From Tessaracoccus bendigoensis DSM 12906 (GTDB lineage Bacteria > Actinomycetota > Actinomycetes > Propionibacteriales > Propionibacteriaceae): 33,099 nt of DNA. Made by a program: the position numbers and the translations under genes. The notes under the pieces were generated by a model that saw nothing but the letters and a program-made list of their open reading frames with translations, did no database searches and was not told the DNA's origin. The stretch's first letter is position 1, and the number at the start of each line of letters is the position of its first letter. Of this stretch, positions 14,713-22,756 are shown in pieces. The stretch covers positions 1-33,099 of the forward strand of contig NZ_FQZG01000050.1 of assembly GCF_900141915.1 (NCBI RefSeq). The letters run 5' to 3'.

Positions 14713-15893
14713 GTTTCTGGGCCGTGAACTGGGCAGCGGAGGTGAAGCTGCCGGTGTTGTCGGAGAAGCTGGTCCTTCTCCTGCTGGCGAACTTCGCCAA
14801 CGATGATGACGAGGCCTGGCCTCGGATCGACACGTTGATGGACATGACGTGCAAGTCGAAGTCCACGGTCCACCGACTTCTGCAATCCCTGGAAGCGCAG
14901 GGCTATATCACCCGGATGGGCACCCGTGAGTACCGCGAGAACTCGCGTACTGGCTCGGTGATGAGCGTGTCCGTGATCCGGTTGAACGTGCCCGATTCGG
15001 TGCATCGTTCCCGCCGGAAGATGGGTCCGCGCCCTGAGGTCACTCAGCCCAACATGCCTAGTCAGATGGTGAGTCCCAAAAATGAGACTCACGGGAACGG
15101 GCCCATCGACTCTGAACCCGACTTCGATGAAGTGCCTAGTGAGGCCGTGAATCCCATTTTTGGGACTCACGGGGAGTTCGAGTCCGTGAGTCCCACCAGT
15201 GGGACTGAGGGTGTCCCACCAGTGGGACTCACATATAAGGAAGAACCACCATTTAGAACCACCAACCCAACCCCCCTGCCCCCCAGCGACGACTCCGAGG
15301 TCGACGAGCTGGGCGACGGGCCGGTCGGGTCGGGTCGGGTGTCGAACGACGAGAACGAGACGTTGCCGCCTGGGCCGACGGCCGAGCAGTGGCTCGTGCT
15401 GCGTGACTGCCTCCCCAGGCCGATGCAGGCCCTCGACGGGCCGACCGCGCTGCGAGTCGTCGGGCTCCTGGTCGAGCGGCTGGAGGCTGGCTGGAGCCCG
15501 GACCGGATCCACGACACGCTGGCCGGGAACGCGCTGCCACCGAACGTGCGGTCGCTGGGCGGTCTGGTGCTGCACCGGGTCGGGGCGATCCCGGTCGACG
15601 GCGCTCCGCGCCGCCTGACGGCTGTGCCCCGCCCTGCCGCTCCGCAGCCGCCCCAGTTCCGGCCGTTGTGGATGGTCGAGAAGAAGCGCGCCGAGCTGAC
15701 CGGCTCGGAGGATGCTGGCCGTCCCCGTGAGTGGTTCATGGCCACCTACCCGGGCCCCTCGACGGTGCTGGCTGATGTCGCGTTGGGGGAGTACCTCCGC
15801 GCTGAACTGCGCAACCCTGCTGCACCCGGCCGGAGCGGTGTCAGTGCTGCGCGAGACGATGACCAGGACTCTCCTCTAGCGAAAGGTTCCTGA
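14709..15893 (+). CDS. Replication-initiator-like winged-helix protein with origin-like repeats in its gene
   Basis: A 394-residue protein starting at GTG 14709. Residues 1-100 are a DnaD-like/helix_turn_helix_36 winged helix (FWAVNWAAEVKLPVLSEKLVLLLLANFAND, then SKSTVHRLLQSLEAQGYITRM). Residues about 121-215 are a low-complexity, probably disordered linker. A second conserved helical block lies at about 226-285 (WLVLRDCLP, WSPDRIHDTLAGNALPPNVRSLGGLV). This domain order, with the palindromic repeats in the linker-coding part, matches plasmid and ICE initiators of the RepA_N kind, where the origin lies inside rep. No primase or helicase motif is present. It is translationally coupled to three smaller relatives. 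Initiator function is inferred, not shown. Confidence 0.75.
   Translation: MSFWAVNWAAEVKLPVLSEKLVLLLLANFANDDDEAWPRIDTLMDMTCKSKSTVHRLLQSLEAQGYITRMGTREYRENSRTGSVMSVSVIRLNVPDSVHRSRRKMGPRPEVTQPNMPSQMVSPKNETHGNGPIDSEPDFDEVPSEAVNPIFGTHGEFESVSPTSGTEGVPPVGLTYKEEPPFRTTNPTPLPPSDDSEVDELGDGPVGSGRVSNDENETLPPGPTAEQWLVLRDCLPRPMQALDGPTALRVVGLLVERLEAGWSPDRIHDTLAGNALPPNVRSLGGLVLHRVGAIPVDGAPRRLTAVPRPAAPQPPQFRPLWMVEKKRAELTGSEDAGRPREWFMATYPGPSTVLADVALGEYLRAELRNPAAPGRSGVSAARDDDQDSPLAKGS
15069..15092. repeat. Origin-like palindromic repeat 1
   Basis: A 24-bp imperfect palindrome: left arm GTGAGTCCCA, right arm GAGACTCAC, with an AT-rich centre. It encodes SPKNETHG in the linker of the initiator-like protein. Confidence 0.8.
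15147..15170. repeat. Origin-like palindromic repeat 2
   Basis: Same 24-bp design: left arm GTGAATCCCA, right arm TGGGACTCAC. It starts 78 bp after repeat 1 and encodes NPIFGTHG. Confidence 0.8.
15186..15209. repeat. Origin-like palindromic repeat 3
   Basis: Left arm GTGAGTCCCA, right arm TGGGACTGAG, starting 39 bp after repeat 2. It encodes SPTSGTEG. Confidence 0.8.
15209..15232. repeat. Origin-like palindromic repeat 4
   Basis: Left arm GGGTGTCCCA, right arm TGGGACTCAC, starting 23 bp after repeat 3 and abutting it. Immediately to the right is an AT-rich stretch (ACATATAAGGAAG and CCATTTAGAA, 15231-15256), unusual in this GC-rich gene and suitable as a DNA-unwinding element. Confidence 0.8.
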
Positions 15894-15894
15894 G

Positions 15895-16890
15895 ATGTCT
15901 CGTCGTATCCTCGCCGCGTTCACTGCGGCCCTCACCCTCGCCGCCGGCGCGCTGGTCGCCACGGCACCGTCGGCTGCCGCCGATGTGTACACCGAGCCCG
16001 GCTATCACGTCGTCAACGGGCGCGAATGGCGCACCACCTGCGAGCCCTACTCCCAGACCAAGCGGTGCCGTACCGAGATCAAGGCCTCGACCGTGATCCG
16101 TACCGGTGCCCGCTACGTGCAGACCACCGGATGGGTGTTCAACAACCTCACCTACCTCCCCTCGGATGCCCGCCTCTGGGCAGGCAACCCGCTCGCCCGG
16201 ACGGGGCAGTGGACCGCCTCCGATGGTCGGCTGTGGCGCACCGAATGCAACACCCCCGCCACCGGCCGTAACGGCTGCCGCTCCTACAGCATGGTCGACG
16301 TCGTCGCAGCGGTGCGCAGCACGCGTGGCACCAGCTTCGTCAAGCAGCGCCAGTGGGTCCTCAACAACATCGTCCAGTTCACCACCCCCACCTCGGCAGT
16401 CACCCCGACGCCGAAGCCCACCCCCACCCCGACGCCTACCCCGACGCCGGTCGGCCCGTACGACGCCCGCGTCGGCATCGACGACCAGGACACCTTCGCG
16501 AAGTCACTGGTCGAGTGGACCAACAAGGCCCGCATCGAGGACGGAGTGAAGGTCGGCTACGGCAACGACGGTAAGGCAGTCGCCTACGACCCCACGCTCA
16601 ACGCCGAAGCCCTCAAGTGCGCCCAGTCGAACCTCGCCCACGGCTCGCTCGACCACTCCCTGCCGGGCTGCGTGGCAGGCGACGGAGTGTACGGCGAGAA
16701 CCTCGCTGGCACGACCATCGGTCGCCCGGTCAGTGTGCTTGTCGACGGCTGGATGAAGTCCCCGGGCCACTACAGCTTGATGACAAGCGCTCTCAACGTC
16801 GGATTCGGCGGGGCGTACGCGTGTGACGCCGAGTGGTGTGTCGCGGTGATCAAGGCGGAGCACGACTGGTCGTTGTATCCGGGCAACTAG
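15895..16890 (+). CDS. Secreted CAP-domain (SCP/PR1-like) protein with a duplicated N-terminal module
   Basis: A 331-residue exported protein. A signal peptide ends near residue 29 (APSAAA-D). Residues about 42-90 and 111-162 are two related modules with the pattern GRxWRTxC, a second Cys, and W-V-x-NN. A Pro-Thr linker spans about 167-188, then a CAP domain covers 195-322 with His254 (LDHS), Glu268 (GENLAG) and His292 (WMKSPGHYSLM), and further Cys residues. CAP proteins are extracellular and act on lipids, peptidoglycan or partner proteins in ways that differ by member. ATG 15895 begins one base after the initiator-like gene stop. Lying between replication and conjugation genes, it may remodel or label the cell surface during mating; this is inference. 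Confidence 0.88.
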   Translation: MSRRILAAFTAALTLAAGALVATAPSAAADVYTEPGYHVVNGREWRTTCEPYSQTKRCRTEIKASTVIRTGARYVQTTGWVFNNLTYLPSDARLWAGNPLARTGQWTASDGRLWRTECNTPATGRNGCRSYSMVDVVAAVRSTRGTSFVKQRQWVLNNIVQFTTPTSAVTPTPKPTPTPTPTPTPVGPYDARVGIDDQDTFAKSLVEWTNKARIEDGVKVGYGNDGKAVAYDPTLNAEALKCAQSNLAHGSLDHSLPGCVAGDGVYGENLAGTTIGRPVSVLVDGWMKSPGHYSLMTSALNVGFGGAYACDAEWCVAVIKAEHDWSLYPGN

Positions 16891-16957
16891 TTCGCGGTCT
16901 CCGAAGTCTCGGGGGCCGACCTCAACCCAAACCCATGGAAAGGGGAAGTCGAGAACA

Positions 16958-19900
16958 ATGAGACTTCGTAAAGTCGTAGCAACACTGGTTGCTGCGCTCG
17001 TGCTGCTCGTGTCGCTGACCGCGACCCGAGCCAACGCCTGGACGGCGGTGGAGGGCTCCGGCCCTGCCGGCGGCTACCAGTCGATGACCGGTGTCGGGGA
17101 AGGCGCCTGGTCCACCAGGAGCCTGACCACCTTCTCCACCTACCTGATGCCCGGCGGCGCTGGCCGCTGGATCTGCATCGACCCACTGGAACGCGTGCCG
17201 TCGGTGATCTCCACCAACACCACCCAGGTCTCCAACCCCAAGGTCGCCTGGATGATGCACACCTACAGCCTCACCAAGGACCCCTACCAGGCCGCAGCGC
17301 TGGCCTACTGGGTCAAGCGCCAGTACCCCTCCAGCGGCGGGGAAGAAGCCGCCCGCCAGGTCGCCGCGAACGAGCCGACCGACTGGGCTGCCATGCAGAA
17401 CTACATCACCGCGATGGATGCCCAGGCCAACAAGTACGCCGGCCCCTACGAGCTGGTGATGAACCTCACCGAGACCGGCGCCACCCCAGTGGTCCGCTCA
17501 ACGCTCAGCAAGCAGCCGCTGAAGTTCCTCACCCCGGCCGACGGGCCCCGGTTCGAGACCAACCCGCAGGTCCGCCTCACCTTCGGCAACGCAACGTTCA
17601 CCGACGGGCAGACCTCGAAGATCGTCGACGCTAACACCGCCTTCACATACCGCACTACAGACCGGACCAAGCCGGTCACCGCGACCGCCTCGGTCGCCGG
17701 ACTCCCCGGCACCACCATGACGCTCTACGCAGAGGCCGGCTTCCAGCGGATGATCGGACGCGGCATCCCCACCAACGACCCGCTGAGCGCCACCGCAACC
17801 ATCGAAGCCTTCCAAGAGACGCCGGTGATCGAGACGGTGTCCTCGGCTGTAGCGGGCATCAAGATCGGCGAGCCGATTACTGACTTGATCCGCGTCACAC
17901 GGGGCAAGCCGAACACGTCGATGGTCGTCCCGGCGGTGCTGTATGGCCCGTTCGACTCCAAGCCGACACAGCGGCAAGATGCCCCGTCCGGCGCGCCGGT
18001 CGCGTTCCGCACCGATGTGACGATCCGCCTCGACGCGCGCGGCGACGGTCAGGCGACGTCGGCAGGGTTCACGCCGACGAAGCCGGGTTGGTACACGTGG
18101 GATGTCAACTGGGCTGGCGACGCGAACAATGCGGCGTTCAACCACGAGTTCGGTGTCCCGGCGGAGACCGGCTTCATGTCGGTGTTCACGCCGACCATGA
18201 CCACCGTGTCATCGGCCGCCAACGGTGAGCTGAAGGTCGGAGACCAGGTTACCGATGAGCTGAAGATCACTGGGGGACGTCCCGGTGCGACGGTGCAGGT
18301 CGATGTGGTGCTCTACGGCCCGGTCGCGGATGAGCCGGTCGAGGCCGCGACCGCACCGGCCGGCACCCCAGAAGCGACCCGAGAGACGCTGTCGGTGAAG
18401 CTGGACGCCCAAGGCAATGCCACCGTCACGTCCACGCCGTACACGGTCGAGGAGACCGGCTGGTACTCCTACACCGGCACGGTGCGCGCCGACGAGTCGC
18501 ATGAGGCGTTCAGCCACAATTACGGCGTCGCGTCGGAGACGGGGCACCTGCGCAAGCGCACCCCGGAGATCTCCACGGTCACCTCGGCCGTGGCAGGGAT
18601 CCGGGTCGGGGACCCGATCCGTGACGAGATCACCGTTACCGGTGGCCGTCCCGGCTCGACCGTGATCGTCGACGCCACCTTGTACGGGCCAGTGGCCGAG
18701 CAGCCCGTCGAGGCCGCGACCGCACCTGAGGGTGCTGCGGTGGCATGGTCGGGTGAGATCTCGATCACCCTCGACGCGCAGGGCAACGGCACCGGCACCA
18801 CCGCCGACTACATCCCGGCAGCTGCCGGCTGGTACTCCTACACCGGCACGCTCCGCGGCGACACCTCACACGAGACGTTCGTCCACAACTACGGCGTGAC
18901 CTCCGAAACCGGCCAGGTGCTGCGCTATCAGCCGGAGGCGACCACGCAAACCTCCGACACCCTCATCGACGGGCCCGGGGAGCTGACCGACACGATCGAC
19001 GCCACCAACGGCAAGCCCGGCGCCGCATTCAGCGGCACCTCGACGCTGTTCGGCCCGTTCGAGGTCGATCCGGTGGGCCAGCCGCTGAACCCGGACACCG
19101 ACCCCGTCGTCGGGATCTCGACCTTCGAAGGCTCGTTCGACGATGAGGGCAACGCCACTGTCGTCTCCACTGCGCAGACGGTCTCCGAGGCCGGCTACTA
19201 CGTGTGGGCTGAGCAGATTGCTGCTGATGTGAATAATGAGGAGTCGCAGTGGCCCGATGCCGTCACCTCGGAAACCAGCCTGTGGCTCGATATGGAGGTG
19301 GCCTCGCAGGTGTCGGCGCAGCTGGCGCTGGTGGGTCACACCATCACCGATGACGTCACCGTCACTGGTGTGAAGTCCTCGATCGGTGACACCCCGATCG
19401 ACTACACCCTGACCGGCACCCTCTACGCCGCCCCTGCGGTCGAGGGCTCGTGTGAGGCTGTCGACTGGGCCGATGCTGCTGTGGCTGATTCATTCACTGA
19501 GCAGCTTGCTGCTGGTGATGTGCCGGCCGACGGGACCTGGTCCCTGACCGGGCTCGGCGAGCACACCGTCAAGGAACTGGGATGCCTCACCTACGGCTAC
19601 GAGCTGACCGCTCAGGCCGGTGAGGATGCCATCACCGCCATCCATGCCCCTGGGCATGTGACCCAGACCACGTTGGTCACGCAGCCGGAGATCGAGACCA
19701 AGGCCCACGACAAGGCGGACGGCGATCAGCACCTCCACGGCGCGACCGAGCAGGTCATCGTCGACGTGGTGCCCTACGTCGGTCTCGTCCCCGGCAAGGA
19801 ATACACCGTTGAGGGCATCCTCATGGACAAGGCAACCGGTGAGCCCCTGTCGCCGGAGATCACGGCGACGACCACCTTCACGCCGACCGAACCGTCGGGC

Positions 19901-20890
19901 CAGGTCGAGCTGGAATTCGTCGTGAGCGTGGCGCACATGTACAAGACGATCGTGGTGTTCGAAACCTTGTTCCATGAGGGTCGTGAGATCGCGATCCACG
20001 CCGACATCGACGATGAGCAGCAGACGATCTGGTGGACGAAGATCGGCACCACCGCCACCGACAAGGCTGACGGCGATTCGTTCCTGAACAATGCCGGCGA
20101 CAAGCAGGTCGTTGACGTGGTGGCCTATCAGGGCCTCATCCCCGGCAAGACCTATCTGATCGAGGGTGAGTTGATGGACAAGGCCAGCGGTGAGCCATTG
20201 CTGCTGGCGTCGAAGGCGTCGACGACGTTCACCCCGACCACCCCCGATGGGGAGGTCGAGCTGGAGTTCACCGTCGTGGCCGATCATCAGGGCAAGGTCC
20301 TGGTGGCGTTCGAAACCGTCAGCTTGGAGGGTAACACGGTGGCGGTCCATGCCGACATCAACGACGTGGCCCAGACTGTGTACTGGCCCGATCTGCGCAC
20401 GTCTGCGACCGATCAGGCCGACGGCGACAAGCAGCTCCTGGCTGCTGGCGGCACCATCGTCGACAAGGTCACCTACACCGGTCTCCAGCCGGGGGAGACC
20501 TACACGGTGCGCGGTGAGCTGATGGACAAGGCCACCGGCGAAGGCACCGGCATCCTCGGTGAGGCCAGCTTCACCGCTGAGACCGCCGACGGCGTGGTCG
20601 ACGTGCTGTTCACCGTCCCGGGCGGCTACGCGAACAAGACCCTGGTCGTGTTCGAGACCCTGTTCCACGGCGATGTTGAGATCACCGCGCACGCGGACCT
20701 CAAGGACGTCGAGCAGACGGTGACCATCGCCCGCACGTCGGGCGGTGGGATCAGCACCGGTGACGTGCCCGAGCTGGGTACTGCTGGCGGTGGCCCCGCG
20801 TGGCCGCTGATCGCGGTCGGCGCGGTGGCTCTGCTCGGCGCCGCGGGCGTGGGTGCCCGCACCCTGCGCACCCGAAAGACGGGTGCGTAA
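16958..20890 (+). CDS. Large multi-domain surface adhesin with VaFE repeats
   Basis: A 1310-residue surface protein. Residues 1-27 are a signal peptide. Residues 28-200 look like a thioester (TQXA-like) head: Cys73 in WICIDP and Gln111 in YQAAALAYW are candidates for the thioester pair. Four Ig-like repeats of about 120 residues start near 284, 411, 535 and 658 (VSSAVAG, then GKP or GRPG, then LYGP). A diverged module follows at about 775-905. Three VaFE repeats start near 911, 1030 and 1147 (ATDKADGD, then VAFET or VVFET), likely isopeptide-bonded. The C-terminus has a membrane helix and RTRK tail, but the preceding motif is VPELGTAG, not LPXTG. The ribosome binding site is GAAAGGGG. Probably a stalk-mounted mating-pair adhesin; the role is inferred from position. 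Confidence 0.88.
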   Translation: MRLRKVVATLVAALVLLVSLTATRANAWTAVEGSGPAGGYQSMTGVGEGAWSTRSLTTFSTYLMPGGAGRWICIDPLERVPSVISTNTTQVSNPKVAWMMHTYSLTKDPYQAAALAYWVKRQYPSSGGEEAARQVAANEPTDWAAMQNYITAMDAQANKYAGPYELVMNLTETGATPVVRSTLSKQPLKFLTPADGPRFETNPQVRLTFGNATFTDGQTSKIVDANTAFTYRTTDRTKPVTATASVAGLPGTTMTLYAEAGFQRMIGRGIPTNDPLSATATIEAFQETPVIETVSSAVAGIKIGEPITDLIRVTRGKPNTSMVVPAVLYGPFDSKPTQRQDAPSGAPVAFRTDVTIRLDARGDGQATSAGFTPTKPGWYTWDVNWAGDANNAAFNHEFGVPAETGFMSVFTPTMTTVSSAANGELKVGDQVTDELKITGGRPGATVQVDVVLYGPVADEPVEAATAPAGTPEATRETLSVKLDAQGNATVTSTPYTVEETGWYSYTGTVRADESHEAFSHNYGVASETGHLRKRTPEISTVTSAVAGIRVGDPIRDEITVTGGRPGSTVIVDATLYGPVAEQPVEAATAPEGAAVAWSGEISITLDAQGNGTGTTADYIPAAAGWYSYTGTLRGDTSHETFVHNYGVTSETGQVLRYQPEATTQTSDTLIDGPGELTDTIDATNGKPGAAFSGTSTLFGPFEVDPVGQPLNPDTDPVVGISTFEGSFDDEGNATVVSTAQTVSEAGYYVWAEQIAADVNNEESQWPDAVTSETSLWLDMEVASQVSAQLALVGHTITDDVTVTGVKSSIGDTPIDYTLTGTLYAAPAVEGSCEAVDWADAAVADSFTEQLAAGDVPADGTWSLTGLGEHTVKELGCLTYGYELTAQAGEDAITAIHAPGHVTQTTLVTQPEIETKAHDKADGDQHLHGATEQVIVDVVPYVGLVPGKEYTVEGILMDKATGEPLSPEITATTTFTPTEPSGQVELEFVVSVAHMYKTIVVFETLFHEGREIAIHADIDDEQQTIWWTKIGTTATDKADGDSFLNNAGDKQVVDVVAYQGLIPGKTYLIEGELMDKASGEPLLLASKASTTFTPTTPDGEVELEFTVVADHQGKVLVAFETVSLEGNTVAVHADINDVAQTVYWPDLRTSATDQADGDKQLLAAGGTIVDKVTYTGLQPGETYTVRGELMDKATGEGTGILGEASFTAETADGVVDVLFTVPGGYANKTLVVFETLFHGDVEITAHADLKDVEQTVTIARTSGGGISTGDVPELGTAGGGPAWPLIAVGAVALLGAAGVGARTLRTRKTGA

Positions 20891-20893
20891 CCA

Positions 20894-21667
20894 ATGAAGC
20901 ACGTCGGGCAGCACCGTGTGCCCCCCAACACCAGCCTGGACTCGAGCCAGGCCGGTGCTGCCCGGCGTCCCTGGGCGACTCGGCTGGCCTGGTGGCTGGT
21001 CGGGTTGCTGCTGGTGGTGAGCGTCACGGCCACGGTCGCGGCGTTCACCACCGCCCCCACCCCTGAACCTGTGGCACCCGAGGGCCTAGCCGTCGTCGAC
21101 GGCACGGTGCAAGCCCCCGCCGCTGAACCCCTCCACAACCCCACACCGGCCCTGACCGGCCCCACCGCCGTCCCCACAGCATCCTCACCCAGCGGCGGGC
21201 CGGCGGCTGCACGCGGGTCTCGTAGGGTGCAGATCCCTGCTCTCGGGGTGGATGCCCCGATCGGAGCTGATCTGCGTCGCGGGAGCAGTGGAGATTGGAT
21301 TCCCCCGGACCATGCGATCGGCGCATGGCGCGAGTCGGCTGACCTGTCCGCCACCGTCGGGGTGACGATGCTGGCTGGGCATGTGTGGGTCGGCCAGCGC
21401 CCTGGTGTGCTGATCGATCTTCGCCACATCACCCCCGGCAACCTGATCACGGTCGTCGACGGCGACACCGTCCAGCACTTCCTGGTCACCGACCGTTACG
21501 AGGTGGCCTCCGATGCGCTGCCGGAGTCGGTGTGGGGATCGTCCACCGGCGATCGGGGTCTGGTGCTGGTGACCTGCGCCGGTGAAGGGATCACCCGCGA
21601 CGGGCGGCGCGTGTGGTCGCGCAACCTCATTGTTGAAGCTTCTCTCTACACGAAACCTCTCACCTAA
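20894..21667 (+). CDS. Sortase, class E/F-like
   Basis: A 257-residue membrane-anchored transpeptidase. A hydrophobic helix at about 31-51 is followed by a Pro/Ala/Thr-rich linker to residue 108 and the sortase barrel (RRVQIPALGVDAPIG to the end). Catalytic residues are visible: His163 (LAGHVW), Cys228 (VLVTCAG) and Arg243 (VWSRNLIV). The gene begins 3 nt after the adhesin stop, so this enzyme is probably dedicated to attaching the adhesin to peptidoglycan. Because the adhesin lacks LPXTG, the enzyme should have altered specificity, or the adhesin stays membrane-anchored. The exact class is uncertain; lack of an N-terminal extension typical of class C pilin polymerases argues against pilus assembly. 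Confidence 0.9.
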   Translation: MKHVGQHRVPPNTSLDSSQAGAARRPWATRLAWWLVGLLLVVSVTATVAAFTTAPTPEPVAPEGLAVVDGTVQAPAAEPLHNPTPALTGPTAVPTASSPSGGPAAARGSRRVQIPALGVDAPIGADLRRGSSGDWIPPDHAIGAWRESADLSATVGVTMLAGHVWVGQRPGVLIDLRHITPGNLITVVDGDTVQHFLVTDRYEVASDALPESVWGSSTGDRGLVLVTCAGEGITRDGRRVWSRNLIVEASLYTKPLT

Positions 21668-21680
21668 AGGAGAACCCGAA

Positions 21681-21884
21681 ATGGACCAACTCAAGAGCAT
21701 CATCACGCTGCTGTCGACCTTCGTGTCGGTGGCCGGCGGCTTGTGGCTGGCGTGGGGTGTGATCAGCCTCGGCTTCGCGATCAAGGAGCAGGAAGGCTCC
21801 GGTATGCGTGGCGGCATCCTCCAGATCGTCGGCGGCGGGCTTGTCCTGGCCGGCGGCGTGTACCTGGGCACGCTCGGCGGCTGA
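21681..21884 (+). CDS. Small two-helix membrane peptide, VirB2/TrbC pilin-like
   Basis: A 67-residue protein with two hydrophobic helices (about 7-33 and 46-63) separated by a short charged loop (KEQEGSGMRGG). This is the shape of VirB2-type pilins and of the small membrane peptides at the head of Gram-positive conjugation operons. ATG 21681 has an AAAGGAGA ribosome binding site. It precedes the VirB6-like gene by 14 nt. Assignment rests on size, topology and position, since no sequence motif is diagnostic. Confidence 0.7.
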   Translation: MDQLKSIITLLSTFVSVAGGLWLAWGVISLGFAIKEQEGSGMRGGILQIVGGGLVLAGGVYLGTLGG

Positions 21885-21898
21885 GCTGAGGGGCTGAG

Positions 21899-22756
21899 GT
21901 GTCGTTCGCGCGTGACGTGCTGGAGCCGATCCTGCGCGATATGTCGGGAGGGTTGGGGTCGATGTTCGGCCTCAACCTGACTGACGTGCTCCAGTCACCG
22001 GAGGAGTACTCCGCGTCGACGGCGGCGCTGATGGTGACGATCTCCGACACGATCGTGATGCCGGCCGCGACGCTGATCCTGGTGGTGCTGTTCATGCTGG
22101 AGCTCGTGCGGATCGGGATGCGCACCGACGGCGACGGGGAAACGTTCGCCAAGACGGCGTTCTTCACCCTGGTGAAGTTCGTCATGCTCAAACTGATCTT
22201 CGAGTCCACCCATGTGGTGATGCAGGGCATCTACGCCCTGTTTGCCGAGATGGCCAGCCAAGCCAACACGATCACTGCGGTGACCACCGGTGTGGGCAGC
22301 GACCAGCTCAACGGGTTCCTCACGTCGGTGGACGACATGGACTGGCTCGGGCAGACGGTGTTGATCATCTTCATGCTGCTGGCGTGGCTGGTGAACAAGG
22401 GCGCGATGATCGCAGCCCTGGCGCTGGTGGTGGTCCGGTTCGTCAAGCTGTACATCTTCGCCGCGTTCGCACCGGCACCGATCGCGATGTTCGCCACCCA
22501 GGAGACCCGCACCTTCGGCGTGGGGTTCCTGCGTAACTATGCCGCGATCGTCCTCCAAGCCCTGGTGCTGGTGTTGGCGTTCGCGATCTATCAAACCGTG
22601 ACCAGCACCTGGGCCGGTAGCGCGTTTGCCAACCTCGACGGCAACGCCGTCACCGCTGCACTGTCGATCAGCGGCAGCTTCATCATGATGGGCGTCGTGC
22701 TGGGCATGGTCGTCCTCGGATCAGGAAGGATCGCCAGTGAGCTACTGGGCAACTAG
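21899..22756 (+). CDS. VirB6/TrbL-like polytopic membrane protein of the conjugation machine
   Basis: A 285-residue protein with about five or six membrane helices (near 50-70, 88-105, 150-168, 170-195, 215-235, 255-280). The pattern, with an amphipathic N-terminus and a conserved VNKGAMIAALALVVVRFVKLYIFAAFAPAPIA core, resembles TrbL/VirB6 proteins that form the inner-membrane channel for DNA export. It starts at GTG 21899 after a GAGGGG element. Its 3' end overlaps the lipoprotein gene by 20 nt. Family assignment comes from topology and context; it is secure as a conjugation membrane subunit, less so as a strict VirB6 orthologue. Confidence 0.78.
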   Translation: MSFARDVLEPILRDMSGGLGSMFGLNLTDVLQSPEEYSASTAALMVTISDTIVMPAATLILVVLFMLELVRIGMRTDGDGETFAKTAFFTLVKFVMLKLIFESTHVVMQGIYALFAEMASQANTITAVTTGVGSDQLNGFLTSVDDMDWLGQTVLIIFMLLAWLVNKGAMIAALALVVVRFVKLYIFAAFAPAPIAMFATQETRTFGVGFLRNYAAIVLQALVLVLAFAIYQTVTSTWAGSAFANLDGNAVTAALSISGSFIMMGVVLGMVVLGSGRIASELLGN

